A stretch of 64,000 nucleotides of DNA from Paramacrobiotus metropolitanus (taxonomy: Eukaryota > Tardigrada > Eutardigrada > Parachela > Macrobiotidae). Below are positions 12,901 to 25,300 of the stretch, in pieces; positions within the stretch are counted from its first letter, which is position 1, and every line of letters starts with the position of its first letter. The stretch is from contig NW_026570399.1 of assembly GCF_019649055.1 (NCBI RefSeq), forward strand, positions 120,942-184,941. Direction: 5' to 3'. A program made the translations under genes and the position numbers. The notes below the pieces were generated by a model that worked only from the letters and a program-made list of their open reading frames with translations, ran no database searches and had not been told where the DNA came from.

Positions 12901-15114
12901 ACATTTAGCTTCTTTATTAGTAAGCGGAAAACAACAAGCGACAATAAATTAGTTAGAATAAAAGATCCGCTAATTACCTAATGATAACATTCAGCGGCAA
13001 CGTGGAATCATCCCTGGTTATCCATTCCGGGGTAGTGAAGTATACCCCAAACCGGGGAAGACCTAGTTCATAAAAAGTATGACCGGCCAAACATTTTTAA
13101 AAAGCCTAAATCAAATGTTCTAGGTCTGTACTTTATATCCGCAAAGCTTATCGTTTCGCCATAAATCACATCATTTCCACAAAACAAAGCAGTAAATTTG
13201 CGGGACCACCGGAACCAGCTTTTAAAGAGCCGCACTCAAATGGTGTCATGACGTTTTTAATAAAAAAGCTTGCTGCAGAGTACCCACTAAAGTTAACTCG
13301 CCCACGATAAGCACATATATGCGAATAAAATTTAGTGCTTTTATTTTTTTTAATAATTATCGCAAAACATCGCGTTGCTATCCTGGTTCCTTCGGCATAC
13401 GCAAATAAAGCATTTCTAGCACTTGCATACAGTTTGTTTGTTTGAAAGATTGTAATTTATTCGGTATTATTTGCTATCTCTTCTGATTCGAGCAAATAAT
13501 TTGCAGGCAGAAGACTTACGATAGTCGGCCACTCGCAGCATTTTCGAAGCTCTGTGATCCTTGGCGAGAACCTCCACACTCCAGTTGCCGATTTCCGGTT
13601 CAAACGGCAACGGTTGGAAGCTGCCTTCGAAGTAACCAGGGCCTGCAAGAAAGCCGAGAGGCGCAATGTACCGGCATCACCTATTTGAAATGAGCAAATG
13701 CACCGGAAGTGCATTCATACTGTTGGTGTTCGCGTATGTAATGCCGGTTTTAGTCTCCACGCCAACTCCATCGGCGCCCTAAATCGCCGAAAACAGCATT
13801 ATCAGCGGCGAAAAAGTTGACTTTCCCCATTAAGTATATAAAAAAACCCGGAAGGAAGCAATATTTAATTAATGAGTTCATAAATTTCATGATGTATGAT
13901 TGTTTTCGATAAAAATACTTATTTAACATTAAATGAGCAGCTTTCCGCTTTTCTCTGAAAACCGTAACAGACTTCTTTTTTCAAGAGCGCTCGAAAACTG
14001 ATAACGATATATATAGCAACATTAAAGTAAAAATATAAAAACATTGCGCGCTAACACGTCAACCGGTATGCGAGAATTAGTTTTTTCTATAAATTAGCTC
14101 CGAATATCATGCGATTGTCGCTGCCGGGTTAAAGTAAATACAGTGCAGAATTTTACCTTAAGAATGACCGTAATTGTCTTGAAACTGGTGGACAATCGCA
14201 GATTTTGATCCAGTACCAACACTCGAAAGCGGACAGTGTCGGCCGCCCGGTACATAGGTTTGTCCAGTTGAATCAGGATGATGTCGTCACTAGGCATCGG
14301 TTGGAGGTAGGTTTCCGAACTGTGTATCCTTTGACGACCGTCCAGTTCGTTATTGCTGTCTTTGTAGACAAACTTGACCATTAATTTGACGTCGCCGGTG
14401 TCCGGCAAACTGAAAACCTTCAAACACAAAATATTTCTTCAATTTTATTTATACCATATATTATTTTATTTATTTTCTTTAATTTCTGCATGTTTCATAA
14501 GCAAACAATTAAGTGTTCCAATACGGCTTGTAGCTTTTAGCAATTGATGTCAGACACTAAACTGAAGAACTTTCCCAATGATTAATGATTTTTTTATGTT
14601 TACGTTTCAGTGTTCGCTGGACAATTTAAATAACATTTGGCATCAATTATATTCCAGCTTACTTTTACGTACTACAATAAAATTCTACTCGTGGAACAGC
14701 AACAGCTAGAAAAAAGCCCAGGTAAAATAGTTTATCAACAATAATTTTCAAGCGTACGATATTTTATTTATTTTTTAGCAACTGCGGTGGATTCGAAAAG
14801 TATTACATGCTTTTATTACGTATTTTACAGGAAAGCGTTCCACATTTTTAATTTACCTTAAGTCGCAACTTTTTCTGTTCTCCCTTTCGCAGCGTGACGG
14901 TTCCCCCTTTAACGGATCCCGCGGACGTGGAGATGCTGGCGCTGATGTCGGCGTCGAATTTCTGTTGGAAGGATTGCGCAACAATTTCATAGTCGGCATT
15001 TGGGCGGATTTGCCGGTGCGAATAAACAATGGTCTGGCCATCGTCACGGGCGGCACACAAGGCCGTTAACGCCAGCAAAATCACGAGGGAAAATTTCCCA
15101 GCCATTTTTAGCAC
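6905..15114 (-). CDS. Alpha-2-macroglobulin / thioester protein (TEP) family, secreted, ~16 exons
   Basis: Large secreted protease-trap or complement-like protein of about 1,500 residues. Approximate exons on the minus strand: 15114-14857 (signal peptide MAGKFSLVILLALTALCAA), 14417-14157 (MG1-2), 13778-13681, 13642-13520, 13062-12978 (RLPRFGVYFTTPEW), 12863-12776, 12386-11770, ~11720-11495, ~10755-10441, ~10365-10143, ~10100-9970, ~9860-9086, ~9040-8936, ~8832-8202, ~7860-7485 and ~7425-6905. The thioester motif GCGEQ is intact (9203-9220, context RLPTGCGEQ). It is followed by the alpha-alpha toroid (GSTWLTAYIV) and the receptor-binding domain (SGMIMVEIVALTGY, then KAYRMYEP). Several exon joins only keep frame if very short introns are accepted (7164-7133 is 32 nt). 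The joins at 13681/13642 and 11770/11720 do not resolve cleanly by eye. The gene points away from the gene at 16556. Confidence 0.85.
6907..6952. repeat. 46-nt palindrome at the A2M stop codon
   Basis: Arms 6907-6928 and 6931-6952 are 22-bp reverse complements with one mismatch, purine on one arm and pyrimidine on the other, with a 2-base centre. The minus-strand stop codon TAA (6907-6905) abuts it, so the palindrome encodes the last residues of the protein. Confidence 0.8.
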
Positions 15115-16555
15115 TAAAGAGTTAACAAATAATTAAAAGCTGTATGTCTTATTTTCACAGGACAAGAGCATAGTGAGCCCTGATTTGCCGCGAAATACTG
15201 GAGAATGGATATTACTGAAAATTTAGATTAATCTACAGAAGTAGCGACGTTTCCGTCGTGATCGTTGTCGTCCGGTCGAAGGTCCTCTACTTCGGCATGA
15301 CGGCAGTTGTTCGTGGGTAGCAGAAATGTGCGAAACGCTTGACGGAAAGCCGCAGCATTGCAACTTCGTTTTTAGCCGTGACCCTGGAGCTCCATCTCAC
15401 ACTGCTCGCTGACGCCTGCATCTGATAATCTGAATAATTATCTGATTATGAAAACTTTAGTTTTGAATCAGACTGTAAAAAGTGCAGTGCATGGCTTAAC
15501 GCTAAACACTTGTACCGGCATATTTGTGCAACGGTAAAAAATTCAAAATAGGAAATATAATAAATACGAAGAACGTTACACGAATTCTTCTAAAATATCG
15601 CGCTGAAGTTAGATTTCTGATAACGTTCTGTACGATAGTAGTTCTGCACCGCAGTAAGTGATGAACATGGAGAATGACGACAATACCGAGGCGCCAGCTT
15701 CTGGAACGTACAACTACTGGAACGTATACGCCTACTTCAAAATTTAATTTGATGCTAATTCATTTTAATTTAATGATTTAACGTTTTCACGCGACGGGAC
15801 ATTGTCCACTAAGAGCGGAAGCCAGACAAAATTTTTATAGAATTACGACGTCATTCGCCGCATTTAACACGATTTAAATTTATAGTTAAGGTAGATTTGA
15901 CAACGAGGTAAGAAGCTAGGACTATAAAGAGTTCAACAGAAAATCAACTGCATGGCGCTTAAAAAGTTCCGGAAAATGAAAATAATTCCTTCGTAATGTT
16001 TATTTACTGCTGTGTGCGTAGTACTGCGTAATAACCATGTTTATACCATAATACCATTTACATCGTAACGTGCTTATATGCTTATGTGGCCTGGAAACTA
16101 ACGGTAGTCATGCTGGTAGATACAGTATTTACAATTTGTAGCATTCACATACACTTTATCTGATAATTTTTAAATTTCTGCAGACATTCTTTGACACATT
16201 ACCCGTGCTAACAATGTGGCCAACAGCTCTAAAGCTAGCGCCCTTTGGTGGAAATTAGTCACGAACTTCACTCGTCAGTTTTCGTACTTTAGCATTATTG
16301 AGATTTTGATCCCCAGGGATGATCATGACGTTGATTTTTGTCAAGTGGCTGTTTCATGCGAAGCTCAAGCTAATAGAGCGCTGAAAACTAAAGCATGCTG
16401 TCGTATCTGTTACATAAATAGAGTAGTTACGATATTCTTAATTGTGATGCCGGTTGTAAGGTTTGGTAAGCCATTAAAGCTGTTATAGGTTATAATTAAT
16501 TACAAACGCTGTATCTAACGAATAACAAGCCCGCAAATTCCTCCTTCGCGCAACC
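15115..16555. promoter_or_regulatory. Shared upstream region of two divergent genes
   Basis: About 1.4 kb lie between the start of the minus-strand A2M gene and the plus-strand cupin gene. It presumably holds both promoters. No conserved element, repeat or ORF stands out. Confidence 0.4.
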
Positions 16556-19500
16556 ATGAGGCGCAGTCAAATTGTGTTGTTTACTATAATACTGGCGGCA
16601 TGTCTCTGCGCTTTGGCCTGTAATGCTGTGAAGATACCCTCGGATAATGAAGGTAAAGAAAACATAAAACAATAAAATTACTATGTTATTCTTCTGCCAG
16701 TTATATAAAAAACTAATCAGTGTCGGTCTCGATGTTACGTTTTCTTCAGCCCTTGGTGATTAACAGTTTTAGGTACATTCGTACATATGCGTTTTGCGTA
16801 CTGTAAACTCGTAAATTGCGCAGTCTGCGCTATACGCTGGAAAAGAAATAAATAAAAACATCGAACAAATAGTTCTTTCCATAGGCCGACCGTACGCCGC
16901 AACGGTCGGAAACGGATATCGTTTTATGAACGATTTTGGTTCTCAAAGAATAACCGGAAATATAGAACTGGCTAGTTTTAAATTTTACAATGTGTTATTT
17001 TTTTATGTGTGTTTTAGTTCGACTTGAAAAGTTTTGTGGTGGTACCTATATTCTGCCTTGTCCCGAGTCTACGGAGGCGGACCGCCGTGCTGGACGACTG
17101 GGTTTTTTACACGTTCCGAAAAGAAACTGCAGTGTAGTACTGGCTATGCCCAGCGATTGCACAACGGAATCAGCCATATACCTCCATATTCCGTAAAACA
17201 CTACTTACACAAACAACTTAATTTTTTCTGCAAAAGGGCAAAAGCATTAATACATTATATATTTGTTTAACATATAATTATTTCTTCAATACTGCACATG
17301 TATGTCCAGCTGTAATAACGTTGCTTTTGGCAGAGTTTCTTATATTGGCCAAAACCAGACGCTAGAAATCTTTGAGACGAAGGATGACCAGCTCGAACTA
17401 ATTAAACAAATTCCAGGCGGCGAAATCCTTAACATCCCCAACAGTCCCTTTCTATCTGTAGCGCAAGTACGCTCCCGTTATGACCGGACTCCGTCCCTGA
17501 CGATCTTCATAGGAGGCGGACCGCAGCAGAAAGACAATCCGTATCACGAAATCTGGATGGACTACACGCTTCTGACCAGCGAAAGTAAGCGACACATTGA
17601 GAAGGGCAAACCTGTTACGAAGAGCCAATAAATACATATATGTCTGACACGGTACTTGAAAATTTAATTACGTTACAGGCAGCAAACTGCCCAACGAAGC
17701 TCTGTGTGAGGCACTTGAAGGATACATTCCCAAGGCCATTATGTGTAATGACGCTGATACTGGCCGAGTCAGCTGTCCCGAGGCATACGTCGAACGGCTG
17801 GATCCCAACAGTGTACTAGAAGTACAACGTTGCGGTATGTACATAGCTGCAGATCGTGAGTGTAAATGTGATTCACAACAATATGAAGTACAAGATCTAT
17901 ACCACGCGCGGCGCCCATAGTTTTCAGATCTCAATAATCAAAACGACTTTTTTTAAAAACTGACAGCGCCAACAGGTTCTACCACAGTCCAGTCCATGCG
18001 TGGTTAATTTATTGCTGCGCTAGTGAAGTAAAGCAGGAATGACGCAAAGTGATTATGCCGAATACTATCGAACATAAACGCTGCGTTTTCATACATTACT
18101 ATTTTTGTTTTTATATTTCGCATCATTCTCAGATGAACAGGACTGTACATGGTGCAAACCGGATCATTCAAAATCCACAACAAACGAGCCGGGGACAACG
18201 CCACCAACCACTCGGAGACCACCCGAGACTGGAACCACAGCTGTGCCACCGGTGGAAGTGCAACATGTTGACCTTAGCCCAACCAATGGTAATCACACTT
18301 ACCTATTTGTCACGACTTGACGTGGGGGTAATATTTTAAATATGTTTCCCGCGAATGAGAGCGCACAAACCCAACAAAACATCAATAACATAACAATAAC
18401 GTCAGTTTGGCATTCTGCTACCGCAGTCGCCATGGTGGACACAAAGGTCACCACAGATACTGTATCTCGTGACATCACACTACGCCGCACGCCCTGCTCT
18501 TCTGAAGTACAGTACACACGAAGAAGCACAAATCCTCACAACACCAGGTAGCGAAGCATTTGCAGGGCTTGTACTTGGTTTCACTGCAACCTATCATGCT
18601 TTCACGACGTTCCTCACTCATCATTCTGTATGACTGCTTTCCTTGTCACTGGAACCGTCACTGGCGACGACGGCTCTCTGGGTTTGCTCGTCTCTGTTCC
18701 ATGAGGAATTCACTGGTATACAGGTCACGCTCTTTTCCCTTGGCGCGCAGCCGAGACCCTTCCCATGTCATGATTGGGCAGCCTTAAGCAGACATAGCAT
18801 AGTCAGGAGCCTCCCGGAGGAACGACACTCGTTAATTTCTCCACAATCGCGGCTTACTCAACTGCCTCCACAGGTGTAGCACGTCCCTCCCGCTATACTT
18901 TCTCTAGTGGATCCCATCCACGATTCCGGCTGCCGTTGCGAGCAGTGGCACGTTACATCCGATGGATGGAGTCGGTGTGCCCCTCCCGCTCTCGTCGATC
19001 GCATCGTTCCGACAATAAAGCAGCCTTCATTAACATTTATACGCCACTGATACTGACATTCGACACTATGTCGACTAACACGAGATCTACCGTCACGGCG
19101 CAATGGCTAAGAAAACCACAAAAACTAAGAGCACCTAAGAAAAGCCTAAGCAAACTGAAACGGTTTAGCAAACGCTCTCCACGTTTTGACGGGCGATCGG
19201 CTTCATATCTCTTCGAAGTAGTGACGGTTGACGAAACTCAGTCGAGAAAATGGTGGGTTAGAATTTTGTGTAAGAATGTGCTACCGATTCACGTATGTAA
19301 TCCTCTAAAATGTCCCGACGATCCTGTCTGACTGCAATTTCGATTCCGGTCGCCTCTGCCTGAGTCGTATCGTGTCCGAATGTGCAAATTCGTATCCAAA
19401 AATTTCGTAAATTCGTAACCGGACGTTTCTGACGAAATTCCGGGTACAAATTTAATTTTTATTTTCATCATTCTTGTTAAAAAAGCAAAATAACAACGGG

Positions 19501-20904
19501 TGGGCAAAATTTACGGCCGACGTTTTTGGCGGCTTAAAGGTTGAAGCGTCCGGTACACGTTTTAAACGTCTGGACGTTGCAAACGGTTTGCACCCGTGCA
19601 AACACAAATGTGACCGGTACGCGGCCTACAGCACCGTACTGATCACAGCGGAAAGTAATTAAATTTTCATATAGTGCAGGGTTCCTGCACAGTTCCTTAT
19701 CTTCACCTTAAAAATTAATTGTACGCCATGGCCGGTTATTTTCAGGGAAAGGAACCGTAACATTTGTCCTAAAACCGCTTTCACGTGGACAGAGCTTTTA
19801 CCGTATTCTACTGGGCGAAATTATCCTGTACGTTAAGGACCGCGAGGTCTGTGTGGGTGAGGAAGGCCCCCATGACTATATGGAAAAGAGACAGCGCAGC
19901 CCGGTCTATAGCCTAATCCATCCCAACTGTTCGCAGATAACTCACTGGGTAACCTTTTCCTCTCGCCGCGAAGGCGACATACCACCGTTTATTAAATTCG
20001 GATGGGGCTATCACATGACCAGCAACGTCCTCTTCGAGTTTGCGTCGACGGTAGGCGGCAACCACGATCAGCCTATCAATAACATCGGCCGTGTGGCCGT
20101 GTGCGACAATGTCGCGCTAGTTGATGCAATGAAAAAGCAAGACTTGCCGTTGTTGCTGGATTACTCGCCGGTTATCATTAAACCGAAACAGCGGACCCGC
20201 GAGCACACGTTATCCAAAACGGAGATCTTCCTCACGGTCGCCAGTCAGGCCTTGATAGGCGATATCCTGGAGAATATTGAAGCAGAAGGCTCTTCCGGTC
20301 TAATAACACCGGAGGAACTTAGCGCCATCAACTACTCTCTGGAAACTCCTGGCTGCACTCTGGCCAAGATTCTCGAAGCTAAGACGAAAAACCTGGTTTT
20401 GGCAGTAGCAAGTCGACTTACATCCGCATTCCATCCGAGCCCCAACTCGGTGCACCGGGCCAGGAGTACGTCGTGGAGATATGGCCGCCGGGACATTTCA
20501 GCCCGGTGCACAACCACGGAAACACGACCGCGGTGATTAAGGTTCTGCAGGGCTCCATCAAGTCGGAATGGTATAATCCCATTGTCGATAAGAGTTTCGA
20601 GCAGCCGGTGTTGGTCCGATCGCAGATGTTCTATGCCAGGAATATCACTTGGATGTGGTCGGATATGTACCAGACACACAAGCTGCATAATGTGGATCCA
20701 CGTGTAACCGCTATCACGATTCAGGCTTATCGTTATGAAAGTGAGCAACACAGAAAGGAAACAGTGAAGGAGGACTTCTTTTATTATGTACAGCCGAATA
20801 ATTCGTCTCTGGGAAGATTCTTCCCAACCACCGATCTAAAGATTGCAGAAATTCTCAGTCCTAATGGCAAGGTTTTCCAAGAGTACCGCAACAAGCGCTG
20901 TTAA
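16556..20904 (+). CDS. Secreted multidomain protein: CUB-like, Thr/Pro linker, beta domain, cysteine-dioxygenase-like cupin
   Basis: Exons by eye: 16556-16652 (signal peptide, IVLFTIILAACLCALACN), 16885-16974, 17018-17192, 17310-17584, 17679-17834, 18133-18288, then after a ~1.2-kb gap ~19484-19660, 19746-~20390 and ~20430-20904. Exons 3-4 look CUB-like (EKFCGGTY, then RNCSVVL, then SLTIFIGG). Exon 5 is cysteine-rich and only loosely LDL-receptor-A-like. Exon 6 is a Thr/Pro-rich linker. The C-terminal half has a beta-rich domain, tentatively farnesoic-acid-methyltransferase-like (THWVTFSS, KFGWGY), and a cupin with PVHNHG and MYQTH, matching the His-X-His...His iron site of cysteine dioxygenase. 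The frame breaks near 20390-20430; a 35-nt intron (from GTAGCAAG to CATCCGAG) would restore it. The exon entering at ~19484 is not phase-checked. It shares its C-terminal half with the convergent gene at 22314-25985. Confidence 0.65.
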
Positions 20905-21264
20905 TGTGTTAAGAATGCCATTAATTCGCTTATATGCAGTTTGAATGCACCATGTTTTCATTCTTAACCAGAAGCAATGTTGGTTGATTAGGTTTTTCTT
21001 TTATTCAAGCAGTGTCACAACAACGCATGCTACAAGTCCATGAAAAATCCAGTAAATTGCTACAAAAATTTGATCGGCCTACTGGTTATATGCTGATAAA
21101 TGTGTGTCCAGGGTCCAAACCGAACCTTTTTGAAACAGTCTGTAACAGAAATACAGGAAACAAAAAGTAGGTTGGTGTTGCACTTTATAATCTGTAAATT
21201 TTATTTCAAAAGCAAGTGTACAGAACAAATCAAAAATACACAGTAGTTAATCACAATAGCAAAA
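20905..21264. other. Spacer between convergent genes
   Basis: Untranslated or intergenic DNA downstream of the cupin gene; nothing recognisable is seen. Confidence 0.4.
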
Positions 21265-21420
21265 TCTCGTTTAGCGCTGCTGCTCCTTCCATCGTCCTGA
21301 GTACGGAAGCGGCGTTGCCTGTCTGAATTTCCAGCGACTCGTTGGCGGAGGAACTCGTGCGAAGGAGGTTGTTACCGATTTCTTTCACTAAGACGGCAGC
21401 TGACTTTCCCCATGGTCCGA
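21265..21420 (-). pseudogene. Remnant of a retroelement polymerase C-terminal tail (minus)
   Basis: The minus-strand reading contains FAPLAFETLGPWGKSA and ends in QTGNAASVLRTMEG. This is the pattern of a module seen after reverse transcriptase in many non-LTR-type elements (PL.FETLG.WG...NAA). It is a short relic with no upstream polymerase, and it faces the related plus-strand relic at 21590-21815. Family assignment is from memory of the motif and uncertain. Confidence 0.45.
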
Positions 21421-21589
21421 GTGTTTCAAAAGCTAGTGGTGCGAAGACGTACCTACTTCATATTTAAAAAGACTGTATCTGGTGCTGGCCTGGGATGTAA
21501 CCAGCCGCAGCAACATGGCCTTGTCGTACATCGCAGCCATATCTATTCGAGCCGGACTGAAGCAGCGCCAGCCGAGCGGAGCAGGACCG

Positions 21590-21815
21590 AGAAATACCGC
21601 AACTTCACCCAGGATTACTGGTTGTCTCCTCTGGCCTTCGAGACCTACGGACCATTCGGACCAGAAACCACCCGGCTGCTTAAAGTGCTAGGAAAGATGA
21701 TCCAGCAGCAATCAGACGAACCGCGAGCACTAGAGTTTCTGCATCAACGGATCAGCATCGAAATTCACCGAGTAAACGCAGCATGTACAGCATCTCTTTA
21801 TAATGGGAGCAGCAC
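21590..21815 (+). pseudogene. Remnant of a retroelement polymerase C-terminal tail (plus)
   Basis: It reads KYRNFTQDYWLSPLAFETYG, then EFLHQRISIEI and NAACTASL. This is a better preserved copy of the same module found inverted at 21265-21420. It is part of a longer open frame beginning at 21412, but the upstream part has no recognisable similarity. The two relics sit head to head about 170 bp apart. Confidence 0.45.
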
Positions 21816-22313
21816 CACCGGCGGCGAATTTAGACAAAATCTTTTCTGTTATTCGCCCGCCTGTGTCTGTAGATGTTGCTGTGTAATTCGCTTTGTGTTT
21901 TCAGCTTCTCACGAACTTATGTAGAATGTGTGGAAGATTTTATTGCTCATAACAAAATGCAAAACATGTATCTGTAACTGCCTTGTCTTGACACATCAGA
22001 ATTATAAAACTGGATCAGAATGTAACGCACTGCACTGAAATTCAAGCTTCTATGCGAATAGGTAGCTATTTGTTTTTGGTATAACAATTATTTGAGATAC
22101 TTGCTAGGCTTATTCTCAACACCACACCAATCCAGCGAAGCAACTTGATTCTGCTCATAATGCACTGTATACTCTGTAATCATATTTACGTATTTGATTA
22201 ATTTTTCGTTACCCCAAAAGAAAGATTCTGATGTCAATCATCCGACTTCGCAATTCCTGAATAGATCGATAAGCGTAGATGCGTAAAACATTGTTGATAT
22301 TTGCAAGTAGTTT

Positions 22314-25300
22314 TTAACATTGTTGAGTCCTGTATTCTTGCATAATGTCGCCGTCCATTTTAGAGTATGGTATATTCCACGCGGATGATATATCATCAGT
22401 GTATGGGCTACCCGATTTTCCTTGGTATCGTTTCACGTGATCTCTGAATCCTGCATTTTGGTAGAGTTGAACAAAAACGACGACAGTTTTACCGCCTTCA
22501 TTGGTCACCCGGTGTGTTTGGTACATATCGGGGTTCGTCCACGTGAGGTCACCCTCAGAAAACTCCTGCGATTTTACTAGCACAGGCTTCTCGGAACAAC
22601 TGGCGATCGGATTGTACCACTCCAGTTTAATCGTGCCGTGTAAGATCTTGATCACTGAAACTGCACGACCATGATCATGCACGCCGCTATAGTGCCCCTT
22701 GGGCCAAATCTCCATTACCATGAAACCTTCCGTTAGATGTGCTGGTATGAAAGTGTAAAAATACACGTGCCTGTTGTCGGTTTGGTTGGCCAAGATCTTG
22801 TGCAGTGCGCAACCCGGAGTGTCCATTGAATATGTGAGGGCCGAGATCGCCTCATCAGGCAGTTGAAATGGCTTAACCTCTTCGTAGAGCCAAGCAGTGA
22901 CAGGGTCGATCAGGCCCTCACTTCGGTCTAATAGAGGATGGAGTAGCGTAGGCTGATTTGTGTCAAAAAGGAGAGGGGAAAGGTCTTCCATAAGTGGTAG
23001 GTTGCTCCAACCGGATTTACCAACAAAAACGACATTATCGGCAATGCTTACGACGTCCGGTTCGCCGGTCCACCAGGTCCTCGGGTTGGTAAGAGTTTTC
23101 GTGTTGAGGGAAAAATAAAATAAAACATTAGCTTCCACAACTTCACCGTATCCAAATTTGAGATATGGAAGGTCAAGTCCGGACGAAAACGACAACCAGT
23201 GTGTCAATTTAGAACAGTTAAAACGAATCAGACTGTGTGCAGGTGTTCGTATTTGGTGTTCATACACGAAGCGGGAATCTCCTTGTCCTAAAAGGACCTG
23301 ACGATCGAAGACGTACAATACTAACCGACCCAAAGCTATGCTATAAAAGTTTTGTCCGGCTGGGAGTGGTCGGAAACTGTAGTAGACGGTTCCCTGAACT
23401 GCAATCACATTGATAACGTTGATAAACTACTAGCATAAATTTCGGATCTAAATGGATCCGAATAGCTGAGTGCTTGTCCACATGCATGGGCAAGTAGTAC
23501 TCCCAATTACTCGGATCCACATTAAATTTTTTAACAACATCAGTGGCCCTCACTGGAAATTGTTGGTTGAGTGCGGGTAATTCTTTAAAATTTGGCACAC
23601 TAGTCAATATCTCCGCATCCAGGTTGGACGTCACATGATCGTCACTAGAAACACGGTTGCTTGGCGCGGAGTTAGTCGTGGATGTCCTGCTGACTGTAGA
23701 GAGTTTTTTCGGAACGGCGGTAGTTGTGGTTGTCCTGGATATAAAATGTGGTTTAGGAGAACTAGTAGTGGATGATGTGTTTATTGTGGTAGATGTGAGA
23801 AGTTGTTCAGATGAGTTTCCTGGTATTCCGCCTTCACTGGTGGCCGGCTGATCTTCTCAAAATTATCGTCAATACACTTGTAGGCCCTCTTCAATTTCAC
23901 CTCATCGAGAGGGCTTAATCTCACGCGTTGACCCATTTTATACTGGCCGTATCTGGGTACGATGGCTGGCCTGCTATGGTTTACAGGTTTGAGGGCGAAA
24001 TCCCATGGTGCATAATGCAGGATAGACTCAAAGTCATACAGTAACCCGTAGGTTGGCATGTGGGATAATATAATAATTATCGTAGTTGTTTTTGTACATG
24101 TCCGGTTGAATGTGCTTGGGGCACACGTGGACGTACTTGTCACGGTCAGGACGATTTTGTTCATGGTAAAATCCTAATGCATGAAGCAATTCATGGAGAA
24201 TAGTGCCCTGGTCCAAGCAACCTTTTCCCAGGTTGGTGCGTGTTGCTCTGCCGATCTTCCGGCCAATTTCGGATTCACAGCTGCAACAAGCAGAAATAGC
24301 TTGGACAACAGTGTAAAGTTGCTAACGATTTCAGCGTCTGACAGCTACTGAGCCGTTAAGCTACGGTGTTTTTGTGTCTGTGGACTGTGGTTGACGCAAT
24401 CAAAGCCCCTTGGCTGACCTTACATCCTTGTCCAACCTAGACAGCTGGAAGAGCCCAAGCGCTGCATATTTCGAGTAACAGCAGCATTTTTTATGCATGC
24501 AGCCGTCCCCACCTACCAGCTACAGTGCTACTGTCGTAGTACATACAGCGCTCTGCCGACTCATACACGTACTGCTTTTACTCCCTGTTAACTTCGATTA
24601 TAATTCAAAGTGGTCAAGTAATGAACTACCGATGAACTGGATAAAACAGTAGCTGGTTCTTCTGCTGCCGAAGGACCACCAATGGAACATTTTGCCCAAG
24701 GGCCAAGTCGTAAATCGTAAGCGCTTTGATAGGTCAAACGTGGTGCCGCAGATGGAATTTCGAATCACCCCATATCGACCACAAATTTCAAACAAGTGTG
24801 GTGGTGCAACAGAAGTATGGTTATCGACCTTTCTGCCGGATCACATCCACCTTTTCCAGTGGTTGTTAACCTTTCTGCCGGCTACTGACGCGTGCAGCTG
24901 GTTAACTCGTCCGGACGGACGACCGCGAAGGCTATCTTTTTTATTGTGACGGTTTGGTTGTGCTTTTAATGCAACGCGTGCTTGGAATCGCCACAATTGT
25001 TAGCCACTGTAGACTTCTCTGATAAAGTTGTATCTTACCCTTGCCTTTCATACGAGGTGATCTGAATGTACTCGGATTCATTGGTACGTGGCGTGAAGCT
25101 CAAGCATTCTGTCCGTCTTTCAATTGTTTTCATGGCAGTTTGTATTTGCATCCGGAGACTGTGATCTGCAAATTACAGATTATTTATGTAAACTGTCGTC
25201 GATCAACCGTGAAGATAACTGATACTTGCATCACATGCTAAAAAGTTTTAAGGGTTTGTACAGATTACGCTCCACTACTGTACATACAGATATGTTGTGA

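Noticed and set aside
20332-20751. 139-codon minus-strand frame opposite the cupin exon
   Set aside because: Shadow of the plus-strand exon, whose cupin motifs are convincing.
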